Counted from the stretch's first letter, positions 52,990 through 62,657 are shown. The stretch is 64,000 nt of DNA from Pelotomaculum schinkii (GCF_004369205.1 NZ_QFGA01000004.1:124001-188000), one strand, 5' to 3'. Numbers and translations: made by a program. Notes: generated by a model from the sequence alone, not told the origin.

Positions 52990-53423
52990 GCCCGGCTAAG
53001 CCGGGCTATATTTATACCAAAAGAGGGCTCCCCCATGTCCGACACCCCGCTCTCAAAGAAAACAAAACAAAATACTTCATCGCCCAAGGCCACTTTCTGA
53101 TACAGAAGAAAATCAGGATTTTTTCGCTATAGTAAAAGAAGCAGACAAAAGAGCAGCCTGGAAAATTGTTAAGGTTGAGTTAGCATTAAGCATGACAAGG
53201 ACAAGTATAAAATAGACCGTATTGATGAATTAAGCGATCCTGGGGAAAAGGGCTCATAACCATCGTTCACGCTCTTCCTGACAAAAAGGCTTATATAGTT
53301 AAGCTTGCTTAGCGGGAAACAGCGGGAAACAGCGGGAAACGTTTTTCTGGCAAAATACCATGTTGTTTAAAACAAAAAGCTCAAAGGTTAAGTGAGAGCT
53401 TTAAGTTATATACAGGTGTTATT
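52990..53423. other. Non-coding remnant region
   Basis: After the hairpin at 52990-53006 only short broken frames remain. One reads 'ENQDFFAIVKEADKRAAWKI' at about 53108-53190, protein-like but without start or family. A 10-base unit AGCGGGAAAC is repeated three times in tandem at about 53310-53340. No gene is supported. Confidence 0.4.
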
Positions 53424-53618
53424 TTGTCTTTCCTCGTACGTTTAAGCCTGGCGCCTATCCATCTTGCAACTCATCCAAGACTTCATTGCTTGCCATGTCC
53501 CGGTCTCCGAAAAGGCCACCCGGCCCGGATTAAATCGTTTGCGCAAACCGGCAATGATTTGCTGCATAGTATACCTACGCACCGTTATGGGAGTGGCTGG
53601 CCTTTCCGTTATGTCTTG

Positions 53619-53942
53619 TCATGCCTTTGTGCAGGCCTGCGGGGAGCCGCCGGTTGGGTGCCGGGGGGAGTCGACCAGGGTAATGCTGTTTAAAATAATT
53701 TCTTCTTCAGCGGTTAGCCTGCCGTTGCTGTAGTATCGGCGGCGAATCTCAGCCCGCGGGATGATCGCGCTAAGCTCATTGACAGGCGGGAAAGCTGAGC
53801 AGCGGTTTATTTTGACCCGGACACCCCCTATGGTGATTTCCAGCTGGTTTTCAAGTTCGCAGTTTTGAGCTGCTTCACCATGAGATGGTTTAACGTTTTT
53901 CTTTGGTTGTTTCTTTCTGCTAAAGGGTTTAAAAAGAAACAT
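53619..53942 (-). CDS. Small protein of recombinase-module type
   Basis: 107 residues from the ATG at 53942 (AAAGGGA upstream); an ATG at 53969 exactly at the duplication edge is the alternative. A basic N-terminus ('FKPFSRKKQPKKNVKPSHG') is followed by 'LEITIGGVRVKINRCSAFPP' and 'AIIPRAEIRRRYYSNGRLTAEEEIILNSITLVD'. The middle pattern recalls small ORFs located next to serine recombinases in mobile elements; this is from memory and unproven. It lies at the right edge of the island, mirroring the recombinase fragment at its left edge. Confidence 0.5.
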   Translation of the reverse strand: MFLFKPFSRKKQPKKNVKPSHGEAAQNCELENQLEITIGGVRVKINRCSAFPPVNELSAIIPRAEIRRRYYSNGRLTAEEEIILNSITLVDSPRHPTGGSPQACTKA

Positions 53943-53969
53943 GTTTCGCAATCCCTTTTTACCTAGCAT

Positions 53970-54266
53970 ATGGACGTGACAATCCTGGTGTTCCACATAC
54001 CGCCATCGCGGCGACAGAAAATGGAATGATTTCCTGCTTGCACAGAAATCACCCCAGGCCCCCCCGCTGCATAGGGTGCAGTAAAAACTCCCGGGGGTGA
54101 GCCATTGAAGCTTTTTTTGCTGACACTGGCAGTGCTGTTGCTGGCAGGGGCTTACTACTTGAGCAAACTGGGCGAGCGTTACCGTAAATCCGGTAATGAA
54201 GCGGTCAGGCTCATAATTGTGATGAAAGACCAGGAGCCATGGGTGGAGGGCTTTATGCGCAAACTC
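53970..54266 (+). repeat. 297-bp duplication, right copy
   Basis: Counterpart of 47081-47377. This copy is joined to the full-length gene at 54105, so it is the parental one. The left edge coincides with the start of the small gene on the minus strand. Confidence 0.85.
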
Positions 54267-54536
54267 ATTCGTTTCACAAGGGGGATGCCCTACCTGAAAA
54301 TTCTGGTGGTTGACGACGGGTCCAGCGACCAAACGCGGGAAGTGCTGGCGCGCCTGCAAAGGGTCTATCCCTTCGGCCTTACCCACGAACGAAATGCTAT
54401 GGAGGCGGAAAGGAACCCTGCCGGCGATCATTTTTTTGACGCCAGAGGGCTGACCGGCAGCGCCCTGCTCAACGCGCCTGTATTTTGCCAACTTAAAGCT
54501 TTAAACGCAGGTAAATCCTCCGGTTTGTCGAAATAA
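54105..54536 (+). CDS. Membrane-anchored glycosyltransferase-like protein
   Basis: 143 residues starting at a TTG after GGGGGTGA. One N-terminal membrane helix ('FLLTLAVLLLAGAYYLS') is followed by a short nucleotide-sugar-binding-like domain: 'AVRLIIVMKDQEPWVEGFMRKLIRFTRGMPYLKILVVDDGSSDQTREVLARL'. 'LVVDDGSSDQT' is the classic GT2 DxD-like strand. The protein is much shorter than active GT2 enzymes, so it may be regulatory or degenerate. It is followed by the GGDEF gene after 20 bases, likely cotranscribed. Confidence 0.7.
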   Translation: MKLFLLTLAVLLLAGAYYLSKLGERYRKSGNEAVRLIIVMKDQEPWVEGFMRKLIRFTRGMPYLKILVVDDGSSDQTREVLARLQRVYPFGLTHERNAMEAERNPAGDHFFDARGLTGSALLNAPVFCQLKALNAGKSSGLSK

Positions 54537-54555
54537 CCAGGCGAGGTGGATTTTC

Positions 54556-56247
54556 TTGCGCCCTAAAGAGGGTTTTTTCCATTTTACAACTAGCTGGCTG
54601 GTAGTGATCCTGGCGGTGTGGCAGCTCTGCCGCCTTTTCCCGTCCCTGGATTTAGACCAGACCGGTGAGCTGCTGGTAATTGTTTTTCTGGGAGTGCTGG
54701 CCGAATTGCTGGCCGTGTCCTTTCCGCACGGGCAGCTTTCGGGTTCCTTTACCTTGATCATAGCAACATTTTTGATTTACGGCCCGGCAGCCACGGCCTG
54801 GGTTAGCGGGCTTGCCACGATTTTTGGTCAGGGCATTGCCAACCGGGGCAACCCCCTGCGTACCACCCTTTTCAATACCGGACAGTACGTTCTGGCAGCG
54901 GTGTCCGCCGGCTGGGCTTTTTACTTATGCGGCGGCGCTCCGGGCCTGGTCAGCCTGCCCAATGCCTTGCCCCTGATAGCCTTTACGGGCGCCTATATTG
55001 TTGTTAACCACCTGCTGGTATATTTGTATTTACTGCCGCAAAGGCGACGCATGCCGCATCTGGCCTGGCTTGACACGATCAAGTGGGACGGGTTGACCTA
55101 CCTCTTTACCGTGCCCCTGGGCCTGTTGGTCGCCATGATTTACCCGTTTGTCGGCATGGCCGGCGCGCTGATGCTCTTTTTTTCCGTACTGGGACTGCAG
55201 GTTATTCTACGTTTCTACGTGCGGCTCCAGGTTACCAATAAGGAACTTACAGCTTTTTATGAAACCGCGCGTTACCTGGAAGAAAACCCCGGCTCGGTTA
55301 AAATTCTCGAGCAAGTCCTGACCAACGCCAGGAAGGCTATTCACTACCATAGCGCGGCAGCCTACTTCCGGTCCGGCGAAAGGGATACTTACCTTCCGGC
55401 GGCCATTGACGGGCCATACGCTAAACAGCTTGGTTCCACGGCAGTTTACACCGGGGAGGGTATAACCGGGTCGGTAGTTGCCAACAGGGAGCCGGAAATC
55501 ATTTACGATGCCAGGCTCGATCCCCGTACAAGGAGTGATACCGGCCTGTGCCAGGTGATGCGTTCGTTAATCGTGGCGCCGCTGTGTGCGGGGGGGGAAA
55601 CCCTGGGAGTAGTGGTGCTGGGCGATAAGCGGCCGCTGGCCTTTGATCAAAACCACCTGCATATCGTGGCCGTACTGTGCAGCCAGGCAGCCGTGGCGGT
55701 TGAAAACTCCGTTTTGCATGACCGGTTGGGACAGGTGTTATCCCATGATACCCTCACCGGATTGATCAATTTCAGCAGTTTTGCCGAACTGGCGGCAGAA
55801 CTGTGTGATAGCGCTGGTGAGGCCGGGTATCCGGTGGGGATGCTCCTGGTGGACATAGACCGTTTTAAAAACTATAACCTGCGTTACGGGCGCCAGGCCG
55901 GGGAAAGGGTTCTGGCCGAACTGGCCGCGCTGGTTGAAGAGGACGCCCGCAGGGACGACCTGATTGCCCGCTACGGCGGGGACGAGTTTGTTCTCCTCCT
56001 GCCCGGCGCGGAGGGGGCGCGGTTGATGGGTATAGCAGAAGACTTGAGAGTAAGAGTTCGCGAGCATGCTTTCCGGCGTGCGGGGGGTGTGAGTACGAGG
56101 ATTACCGTCAGCGTCGGATTGGCTGAATTTCCCCGGGACGCCGGGGACCTGACCGGCCTGCTGCTGGCCGGCCAGCGCGCCCTGGACAAGGCCAAGGAGG
56201 CTGGCGGGAACCGGGTCGTTGCAGCCGCCGTCTCCATTGTCGAGTAA
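54556..56247 (+). CDS. Membrane GAF-GGDEF diguanylate cyclase
   Basis: 563 residues; TTG start after GAGGTGG. Residues 10-215 form about seven to eight membrane helices, a possible sensor. A GAF domain follows (about 235-390; 'YTGEGITGSVVANREPEIIYDARLDPRTRSD'). The C-terminal GGDEF domain (about 400-560) has 'HDTLTGLINFSSFAEL', the active site 'IARYGGDEFVLLLPG' and an intact inhibitory I-site (Arg-x-x-Asp, 'RRDD', five residues upstream). It should make cyclic di-GMP with product inhibition. No EAL domain is present. Confidence 0.9.
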   Translation: MRPKEGFFHFTTSWLVVILAVWQLCRLFPSLDLDQTGELLVIVFLGVLAELLAVSFPHGQLSGSFTLIIATFLIYGPAATAWVSGLATIFGQGIANRGNPLRTTLFNTGQYVLAAVSAGWAFYLCGGAPGLVSLPNALPLIAFTGAYIVVNHLLVYLYLLPQRRRMPHLAWLDTIKWDGLTYLFTVPLGLLVAMIYPFVGMAGALMLFFSVLGLQVILRFYVRLQVTNKELTAFYETARYLEENPGSVKILEQVLTNARKAIHYHSAAAYFRSGERDTYLPAAIDGPYAKQLGSTAVYTGEGITGSVVANREPEIIYDARLDPRTRSDTGLCQVMRSLIVAPLCAGGETLGVVVLGDKRPLAFDQNHLHIVAVLCSQAAVAVENSVLHDRLGQVLSHDTLTGLINFSSFAELAAELCDSAGEAGYPVGMLLVDIDRFKNYNLRYGRQAGERVLAELAALVEEDARRDDLIARYGGDEFVLLLPGAEGARLMGIAEDLRVRVREHAFRRAGGVSTRITVSVGLAEFPRDAGDLTGLLLAGQRALDKAKEAGGNRVVAAAVSIVE

Positions 56248-56288
56248 ATCGTAGCAAGCAGCAGTAAGCAGATGGAGGGAGACACTAT

Positions 56289-57032
56289 TTGCTGACCATC
56301 TGGAAAGATCTGCTGGATTTGATTTTCCCTCGCAGGCCGGAATGTCCGTTTTGCGGCGCAGCCAGCCCAAGAGGAGAGCCCTGCGGCGGTTGCCTGGCTA
56401 CTATGGGGAGCTATCATGGGGAACGGCCTTGCACCCGCTGTGGCCGGCTGGCTGAAAAGGGGGCGGCGCTAAGGCATAACGGCGCCGGACACCTTTGTTA
56501 CGACTGCCGTAAAAGGGACTGGCCCTTTACCCTGGCCCGGGCCGGCGGACCATATGAAGGGGTATTAAAAGAAGCTATCCACCGCTTCAAGTATGCCGGG
56601 CGCCGCAGCCTGGCCATCCACCTGGCGGCGCTGATGGTTGATGCGTACAGGTTGGAACCCCGCTACCAGACGGCCAGCCTTATTGTACCGGTGCCCCTGT
56701 CCAGGGAAAAGCTGCGCTTAAGGGGGTTCAACCAGGCAGAGCTGTTGGCTGTTGAGGTGGGCAGGGCGCTGGGTATGCCTGTTAACGGGAGTTGCCTGGT
56801 CAAGGACTTTGATACTCCTCCCCAGGCCGGGCTGAACCGGGTTGCCAGAGAATCTAACCTTAAAGGCGCGTTTAGCGTGAAGAGGCCTGATGTAATCCGG
56901 GATCAGGTGGTTGTAATCATTGACGACGTTTTCACCACCGGCAGCACCATGTCTGCGGCTGCGGCAGCACTAAGGCGGGCCGGGGCCAGGCAGGCGCTCG
57001 GCCTGACTGCGGCCACGGGCCGTTATATTTAA
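56289..57032 (+). CDS. comF: ComF-family protein
   Basis: 247 residues; TTG start after GGAGGGAG. The N-terminal double zinc ribbon is 'CPFCGAASPRGEPCGGC' and 'CTRCGRLAEKGA...CYDCRKRDW'. The phosphoribosyltransferase-type C-terminal domain has 'LIVPVPLSREKLRLRGFNQAELLA' and the PRPP loop 'VVVIIDDVFTTGSTMSAAAAALRRAG'. ComF helps take up single-stranded DNA and binds DNA in competent bacteria; in many clostridia the gene is kept near hpf and secA, as here. Confidence 0.92.
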   Translation: MLTIWKDLLDLIFPRRPECPFCGAASPRGEPCGGCLATMGSYHGERPCTRCGRLAEKGAALRHNGAGHLCYDCRKRDWPFTLARAGGPYEGVLKEAIHRFKYAGRRSLAIHLAALMVDAYRLEPRYQTASLIVPVPLSREKLRLRGFNQAELLAVEVGRALGMPVNGSCLVKDFDTPPQAGLNRVARESNLKGAFSVKRPDVIRDQVVVIIDDVFTTGSTMSAAAAALRRAGARQALGLTAATGRYI

Positions 57033-57215
57033 GGAGTTTAATAATCGGTGAACGATGGATATGTCTATAAACACAGGTTCAGGTACGCGCTGTGTGCGAG
57101 CCGGCCTATATGAGCAAAAAGACGATATCCATACGGCATGTTTTGCTTAATGTGAAAGCCTAAGAATAACCAAGCAATTATCATAAAAAGTGAGATTATA
57201 AGGGAGAAGATCAAT

Positions 57216-58115
57216 TTGCGTAAATATTTTTTCGTCGTTATTATTCTGTATATACTGTTTTCCTTTGCTGGCTTTGCCCAAGCTGCGCCCCAGGTGGTTC
57301 TTGATGGGCAAACCCTCAGCTTCGATGTCCAACCAACTATTGAAAACGGTAGAACATTGGTCCCTCTCAGGACTATATTTGAAGCCCTGGGTGCGGAAGT
57401 CAATTGGGACGATACTACACAGACTGTGACAGCAAAAAAGGATCATACTGAATTAAAATTGGTTATAGGTGGTCAGGCATTTAAAAACGGCGCACCCGTT
57501 CACCTGGATGTTCCAGCGCAGGTGATAGACGGCAGGACTATGATACCGGCCCGGTTCGTCGCTGAGGCGCTGGGGGCAAATGTTGGTTGGGATGAAGCCA
57601 CGAACTCGGTACTTATTACAACCTCATCGGATCCTGTATCTTCCACACCTGCAGGGCCGGCAGGTCTTAGCCGGGCCAATCCGTTACCGGCCGGCCAGAG
57701 TCTTATAACGCAAGACGGCTTACAGATAAGCGTCAAAGGCTGTATCCAGGGTACTGAGGCCTGGAAGATGGTTAAAAATGTAAATACATCTAACGAACCG
57801 CCCGAGGATGGGAAAAAGTATATTCTAATTTCCATAAACGTAAAGAATATTTCCGGCCAAAAATCGCCACTTGTTAATTCTTATGACTTCCAATTAGAGG
57901 GGCGCCTAGATGAAAATGAAGTATTTAGATCCTATCAAGCATCTGTTGAGTTACCTGACAGCGGGCGCTTCAAGGAGCTATACGGAGAAATATACAACGG
58001 GAAAGAAATTACCGGTGGAATTTGTTTCTATGTACCCGCAAATGAAAGTAGCTTTGTTTTAAAATGGTTGAAACCATCGGACCCTGCAAATTGGAGGTAT
58101 TTTGAGGTGAAGTAA
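57216..58115 (+). CDS. Secreted stalk-domain protein with DUF4352-like C-terminus
   Basis: 299 residues; TTG start after GGGAGAAG. A signal peptide ('YFFVVIILYILFSFAGFAQA') is followed by a full copper-amine-oxidase-N domain with two repeats ('ENGRTLVPLRTIFEALGAEVNWDDTTQTV' and 'IDGRTMIPARFVAEALGANVGWDEATNSV', residues about 25-130). A Pro/Ser linker leads to an immunoglobulin-like domain ('KYILISINVKNISGQKSPLVNSYDFQLEGR'), as in DUF4352 proteins. A decayed copy of the comF tail follows it at 58181. The gene seems to have been inserted between comF and the hpf region. Confidence 0.8.
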   Translation: MRKYFFVVIILYILFSFAGFAQAAPQVVLDGQTLSFDVQPTIENGRTLVPLRTIFEALGAEVNWDDTTQTVTAKKDHTELKLVIGGQAFKNGAPVHLDVPAQVIDGRTMIPARFVAEALGANVGWDEATNSVLITTSSDPVSSTPAGPAGLSRANPLPAGQSLITQDGLQISVKGCIQGTEAWKMVKNVNTSNEPPEDGKKYILISINVKNISGQKSPLVNSYDFQLEGRLDENEVFRSYQASVELPDSGRFKELYGEIYNGKEITGGICFYVPANESSFVLKWLKPSDPANWRYFEVK

Positions 58116-58180
58116 GATTAGCCCATTGAGAGCAGTCCATCATAGAGGAAGAGGAACTTGCCTTTGAGAGTGTTTTGGAA

Positions 58181-58282
58181 TATTCACCACCGGCAGCGCT
58201 ATGTCTGCAGTTGCCGCAACTTTACGGCAGTAGGGGCCTGGCAGGTCCTGGGCTTGACTCGCGGCAACAGGTCGTTATATTT
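58181..58282 (+). pseudogene. Degenerate copy of the comF 3' end
   Basis: The stretch runs parallel to 56935-57030: 'ttcaccaccggcagcrcyat' then 'gtctgc' and so on to 'gttatattt'. It corresponds to the last 30 codons of comF ('FTTGSTMSAAAAALRRAGARQALGL'), with about 25 percent changed bases and frameshifts. It is non-functional. Confidence 0.75.
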
Positions 58283-58703
58283 GAGGTTTCAGTATAAATA
58301 ATGGCTTTCTACACCTGGTTTTTTACGAATCTGCAGTTTTTCACCACTGAGAGAAAACCAATCGCCAAGGGGTGTGTCCTTTTCGCCAGGACCTCCTGGC
58401 ACAGGTGTTTGGGTGTTGCCCTTGAGGCATTCTTTTGTTTCAAATATTCTACAAGAAACGTGCCAGCGATTTACATATTATGACAAAACATTTTGTTCGT
58501 TAAGGAAGTATTCAACACTTCAGCTGTTGATTTTATAAGTTATTAACACGTTTATCCACATTATCCACAGGCTTTTCTTCACAAACACTGATCAACAAGG
58601 AATTTTTCGACATTCCATGGCCAGCATGCTTTACTTCAACCTGGTGTGATACCGGCGCCGTGATCCCGTCGATTTTAGAAACCAGGATCAATAGTGGCAA
58701 CGC
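58283..58703. other. Intergenic region before cspA
   Basis: No gene is supported. It contains two tandem DnaA-box sequences (58552-58569) in an AT-rich setting, listed separately. Several short open frames on both strands read like noise. Confidence 0.4.
58552..58569 (+). promoter_or_regulatory. Two tandem perfect DnaA boxes
   Basis: TTATCCACA occurs twice head to tail without spacer. Both match the bacterial DnaA consensus exactly. AT-rich sequence lies on the left (58535-58551). They could be DnaA-titration or regulatory sites; a replication origin is unlikely in this context (no dnaA or dnaN). Confidence 0.6.
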
Positions 58704-58731
58704 TTGACAATGATATTTTCCCTGTGATACT
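58704..58731 (+). promoter_or_regulatory. cspA promoter
   Basis: TTGACA (58704-58709), 16-base spacer, GATACT (58726-58731) with an extended -10 TG. The leader is about 45 bases, short for a cold-shock gene. Confidence 0.65.
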
Positions 58732-58784
58732 ATTTCCTTAGTTAGGTTGAATGCTCGCAGTAACAAGCTTTAGGAGGTATGTTT

Positions 58785-58982
58785 GTGTTAGGTAAGGTCA
58801 AGTGGTTCAACCAGGAAAAGGGTTATGGTTTCATCGAGCGGGAGGATGGTGGAGATGTTTTTGTCCACTTCTCGGCGATTAATGAAGAAGGCTTTAAGAC
58901 CTTAAACGAGGGTCAAAAGGTTGAATTTGATATCGTCGAAGGCGCGCGGGGGCCGCAGGCGGCCAACGTTGTTAAATTATAA
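58785..58982 (+). CDS. cspA: Cold-shock protein CspA family
   Basis: 65 residues from the GTG at 58785. The ATG at 58779 overlaps the AGGAGGT ribosome binding site, so it cannot be used; the GTG has proper spacing. The RNA-binding motifs are '[16 protein letters not shown]' (RNP1 'KGYGFIE') and 'DVFVHFSAI' (RNP2). It acts as an RNA chaperone and antiterminator. Its own promoter and terminator make it monocistronic. Confidence 0.93.
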   Translation: MLGKVKWFNQEKGYGFIEREDGGDVFVHFSAINEEGFKTLNEGQKVEFDIVEGARGPQAANVVKL

Positions 58983-58994
58983 ATGTTCGCTACG

Positions 58995-59018
58995 CCCCAG
59001 CTAAAGCCTGGGGTTTTT
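58995..59018 (+). terminator. cspA terminator
   Basis: CCCCAG and CTGGGG pair around CTAAAGC, followed by TTTTT. Confidence 0.8.
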
Positions 59019-59099
59019 GCTTCTCCGCCCTTATTTAGCAGGATTTTTTACTTGTTTGGGTAATAATATACTAATAGAGAGTGGAAGGAGTGTTGGTGG

Positions 59100-59618
59100 A
59101 TGAACGTACAAGTACGCGGCCGGAACATTGAAGTCACGAGCGCATTAAAGGAATACGTCGGTAAGCGAGTCGGCAAGCTGGATAAATACATTGACAATCT
59201 GGGGGACGCCCAGGTGACCATGACGGTTGAAAAGGATTCGCACCGGATTGAAGTAACCATTCCCATTAACGGGATGATTTTGCGGGGGGAAGAATCAACC
59301 GGCGATATGTATGCCTCCATCGACCTGGTGGTGGAAAAGCTTGAGAAGCAGATTGGCAAATACAAGGGCAAGCTGCAAAAGAGAGGCGTCCGCTATGTCA
59401 ACGACCAGCGGGTTCCGGCAGCGCTTGAGGAAGATACACCGAGGATGGTAAGGACCAAGCGCTTTGCCATCAAACCTATGCCGGTGGATGAGGCCGTTCT
59501 CCAGATGAACCTCTTGGGCCATAATTTCTTTGTGTTCTCCAATGCTGAGACAGAGCAGGTGAACGTAGTTTACAAACGCAAGGACGGTAACTACGGCCTG
59601 ATCGAGCCTGAGTTTTAA
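59100..59618 (+). CDS. hpf: Long-form ribosome hibernation promoting factor HPF
   Basis: 172 residues. The S30AE N-terminal domain (1-100) reads 'VQVRGRNIEVTSALKEYVGKRVGKLDKYI' and sits in the decoding site. The C-terminal dimerisation domain (about 115-172) reads 'VRTKRFAIKPMPVDEAVLQMNLLGHNFFVFSNAETEQVNVVYKRKDGNYGLIEPE' and joins two ribosomes into 100S particles. The length and both domains mark the long form of Firmicutes. The ATG follows GGAAGGAG. A hairpin GGCGCGCC / GGTGCGCC (about 59663-59683) follows. Confidence 0.95.
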   Translation: MNVQVRGRNIEVTSALKEYVGKRVGKLDKYIDNLGDAQVTMTVEKDSHRIEVTIPINGMILRGEESTGDMYASIDLVVEKLEKQIGKYKGKLQKRGVRYVNDQRVPAALEEDTPRMVRTKRFAIKPMPVDEAVLQMNLLGHNFFVFSNAETEQVNVVYKRKDGNYGLIEPEF

Positions 59619-59699
59619 CCGGAAAATTATATCTTTACAACCTGTTGGAATCAGTAAGACTTTTCGGCGCGCCCTGGGGTGCGCCGTTCTTGGTCTCTC

Positions 59700-59996
59700 A
59701 AACATTGACGATTTCCAGTTGGATGAAGTATAATATTTGGATAGTTAATATAGTTAAACGTTTTGTGCCTGCCTCCTGTTTCCGGGAACTTCCTACATGG
59801 CTGGTTTTCCGGATGGAGGGGCGTTCAGGGTAGTTCACATAACGCTGCTGTGCCGCCGGCAAAGGATAAGATATCACGTGCAGGCGCGATTTCAATCGCA
59901 CCACAATTGTTGTTGAATTGCTCCGCGCGCCGTACTCTCTTATTAGGAATGAACTAAAGATGCTTTGACAGGATTTGCTGGAAAGAGGTGGTTTAA
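59700..59996. other. Intergenic region before secA
   Basis: No gene is supported. It contains the phrase GCGCGATTTCAATCGCACC (59885-59903), related to the palindromic repeat at 39939-40052. TTGACA at 59966 is close to the secA start and may be accidental. Confidence 0.35.
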
Positions 59997-62657
59997 ATGC
60001 TCGGGTTTATAAAGAACTGGCTTGACGATAATGCCCGCGAGGTCAAAAAGCTGCAGCGGGTCGTGGATGAAACCAATCAGCATGAACCTGCCATGATGCG
60101 TTTATCGGAGGACGAGCTTAAGGCCATGACGCCTGCCTTCAAGGCCAGGCTGGAGCGGGGGGAAACGCTGGACGAGATCCAGCCCGAGGCCTTTGCCGTA
60201 GTGCGGGAGGCTTCCCGGCGGGTGCTGGGAATGAGGCATTTTGACGTCCAACTGATGGGCGGCATGGTGCTGCATCAGGGCCGCATCGCCGAAATGAGGA
60301 CCGGTGAAGGGAAAACCCTGGTAGCCACATTGCCGGTTTACTTGAACGCCCTGACCGGCAAAGGGGTCCACGTGGTTACGGTGAACGACTACCTGGCCCG
60401 CCGCGACAGCGAGTGGATGGGCCAGATTTACCGCTACCTGGGTTTAAGTGTGGGACTGATCGTACACGGGCTGGACTGGAATGAGCGCAGGCGTTCTTAC
60501 CTTTCCGATGTCACCTACGGGACCAACAACGAGTTTGGTTTTGACTACCTGCGTGACAATATGGCCCATCACCCGGACCACCTGGTCCAGCGGGAACTCA
60601 ACTACGCCATCGTGGACGAGGTGGACAGCATCCTCGTCGACGAGGCCAGGACCCCTCTGATTATCTCCGGCCAGGCGGAGAAATCGAACGACCTGTACTA
60701 TACTTTTGCGAAGATTGTACCGCGGCTAAGCCGTGATGTAGACTACAACGTGGATGAAAAGGCCCACAGCGCCACGATCACCGAGTCCGGAGTGGCCAAG
60801 GTGGAGAAAATCCTCGGCGTGGAAAACCTGTATGATGATAAAAATATCGAGCTGACCCACCATTTAAACCAGGCTCTTAAGGCTCACGGGCTGATGAAGA
60901 GGGATAAGGACTACGTGGTGAAGGACGGCGAGGTCATTATCGTCGACGAGTTTACCGGCCGGCTGATGTTCGGGCGCCGTTACAGCGATGGACTGCACCA
61001 GGCTATTGAAGCGAAGGAAGGCGTCAAGATCGAGCGGGAGTCCCAGACCCTGGCCACGATCACCTTCCAGAATTACTTCAGGATGTACGATAAGCTGGCC
61101 GGTATGACCGGTACCGCGGAAACCGAGGAACAGGAGTTTAAAAAGATTTACGGCCTGGACGTGGTGGTCGTTCCGACCAATAAGCCGATGATCCGTAAAG
61201 ATTTGTCCGACGTGATCTATAAAACGGAGCAGGCCAAGTTCCGCGCGGTGGTCGATGAGATCGCCGAGCGTCACGCCAAGGGCCAGCCGGTCCTGGTCGG
61301 CACCATCTCGATTGAAAAATCAGAAGTCTTAAGCGGTATGCTGAAGCGAAAAGGTATTCCCCACCAGGTCCTCAACGCCAAGTACCACGATAAAGAGGCC
61401 GAGATCGTGGCGCAAGCCGGGCGGCGCGGCGCCGTGACCATTGCCACCAACATGGCCGGACGCGGTACCGACATCGTGCTGGGCGGCAACCCCGAGTTTC
61501 TGGCCCGCCAGGAGCTAAGAAAGCAGGAACATAATTTCGAAACAGCGGGTGAACTCACGGGCGCTCCGGCCGAAACAGATGAACAAGCTTATCAGGCCTT
61601 GCTTGAGAAATACCAGCGGCAGACTGAAGAGGAACGGCAGCGCGTGGTGGCGCTTGGCGGCCTGCACATCTTTGGGACCGAGCGCCATGAAAGCAGGCGG
61701 ATTGACAACCAGCTGCGCGGCCGTTGCGGGCGGCAGGGCGATCCCGGCTCCACCCAGTTCTACAGCTCTCTGGAAGATGACCTGATGCGCCTGTTCGGTT
61801 CGGATAATATTTCGGGCATCATGGACCGTCTCGGCATTGAAGAGGACGTGCCGATTGAGCACAGCATGATCACCAAGTCAATTGAGACAGCCCAGAAGCG
61901 TGTGGAGAACCGCAACTTCGACACCCGCAAGCACGTACTCGAGTACGACGACGTAATGAACCAGCAGCGGGAACTGATCTACGCCCAGCGGCGCCAAGTC
62001 CTTACCGGAGAGAATTTGAAAGACAATATCCGGGACATGATTGAAAGCTGCGTCCAGCGGGCTGTTGGAAACTATGCCCCGGAGGGGGTTATACCCGAGG
62101 AATGGGATTTAAAAGGACTCCTGGAATATGCCGAACAGTATTTCCTGCCCGGCCACACGTTTACCCCGGATGACCTGGAAGACATGGGCCGCAACGAACT
62201 GCAGGAATTCCTGGTGGAAAAGTCACGTGAGGCTTATGAGGCCAGGGAAGAGGAACTTGGTCCGGAAACCATGCGGGAGATTGAGCGGGCGGTCATGCTC
62301 CGCATTGTTGACGAAAAGTGGATGGACCACCTGGACGCCATGGACCAGCTGCGTGAGGGTATCAACCTCCGCGCCTACGGACAGAAGGACCCCCTCATTG
62401 AGTACAAGTTTGAAGGCTATGAGATGTTCCAAAACATGATCGATACCATCCAGGACGAGGTGGTCCGCTACATTTTCCGGGTGAACCTGGTCCGGCCCCA
62501 GCAGGAAAAAGCTCGCCAGGTGGTGGAAAACCGCTATGCGGAAGAGGGCCAGAAACAGCCGGCCCGCCGGGAAGACAAAGTGGGAAGGAATGACCCGTGC
62601 CCCTGCGGCAGCGGTAAGAAATACAAGAAGTGCTGCGGCCGGGCGGCAGCGGTTTAA
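59997..62657 (+). CDS. secA: Preprotein translocase ATPase SecA
   Basis: SecA drives unfolded preproteins through SecYEG. It has 886 residues, the usual size. Walker A is '[14 protein letters not shown]' (about residue 100), Walker B '[21 protein letters not shown]', the preprotein cross-linking domain follows, then NBD2 with '[18 protein letters not shown]' and '[27 protein letters not shown]'. The C-terminal zinc tail '[20 protein letters not shown]' is complete and would bind SecB-like partners or ribosomes. The ATG follows AGAGGTGG. It is followed by prfB after 22 bases, as in many Firmicutes. Confidence 0.98.
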   Translation: MLGFIKNWLDDNAREVKKLQRVVDETNQHEPAMMRLSEDELKAMTPAFKARLERGETLDEIQPEAFAVVREASRRVLGMRHFDVQLMGGMVLHQGRIAEMRTGEGKTLVATLPVYLNALTGKGVHVVTVNDYLARRDSEWMGQIYRYLGLSVGLIVHGLDWNERRRSYLSDVTYGTNNEFGFDYLRDNMAHHPDHLVQRELNYAIVDEVDSILVDEARTPLIISGQAEKSNDLYYTFAKIVPRLSRDVDYNVDEKAHSATITESGVAKVEKILGVENLYDDKNIELTHHLNQALKAHGLMKRDKDYVVKDGEVIIVDEFTGRLMFGRRYSDGLHQAIEAKEGVKIERESQTLATITFQNYFRMYDKLAGMTGTAETEEQEFKKIYGLDVVVVPTNKPMIRKDLSDVIYKTEQAKFRAVVDEIAERHAKGQPVLVGTISIEKSEVLSGMLKRKGIPHQVLNAKYHDKEAEIVAQAGRRGAVTIATNMAGRGTDIVLGGNPEFLARQELRKQEHNFETAGELTGAPAETDEQAYQALLEKYQRQTEEERQRVVALGGLHIFGTERHESRRIDNQLRGRCGRQGDPGSTQFYSSLEDDLMRLFGSDNISGIMDRLGIEEDVPIEHSMITKSIETAQKRVENRNFDTRKHVLEYDDVMNQQRELIYAQRRQVLTGENLKDNIRDMIESCVQRAVGNYAPEGVIPEEWDLKGLLEYAEQYFLPGHTFTPDDLEDMGRNELQEFLVEKSREAYEAREEELGPETMREIERAVMLRIVDEKWMDHLDAMDQLREGINLRAYGQKDPLIEYKFEGYEMFQNMIDTIQDEVVRYIFRVNLVRPQQEKARQVVENRYAEEGQKQPARREDKVGRNDPCPCGSGKKYKKCCGRAAAV

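Noticed and set aside
53310-53340. CRISPR-like repeats
   Set aside because: Three tandem 10-base units without spacers; a simple microsatellite-like repeat, not an array.
54270-54491. Long minus-strand frame across the glycosyltransferase-like gene
   Set aside because: The upstream part is the antisense of the real gene; only the portion from 53942 or 53969 to 53619 reads like a genuine protein.
58552-58569. Replication origin
   Set aside because: No dnaA, dnaN or long box cluster nearby; two boxes alone point to a regulatory or titration site.
58533-58766. 77-codon open frame on the minus strand
   Set aside because: It covers the DnaA boxes and cspA promoter, has no ribosome binding site and no family resemblance; most likely chance.
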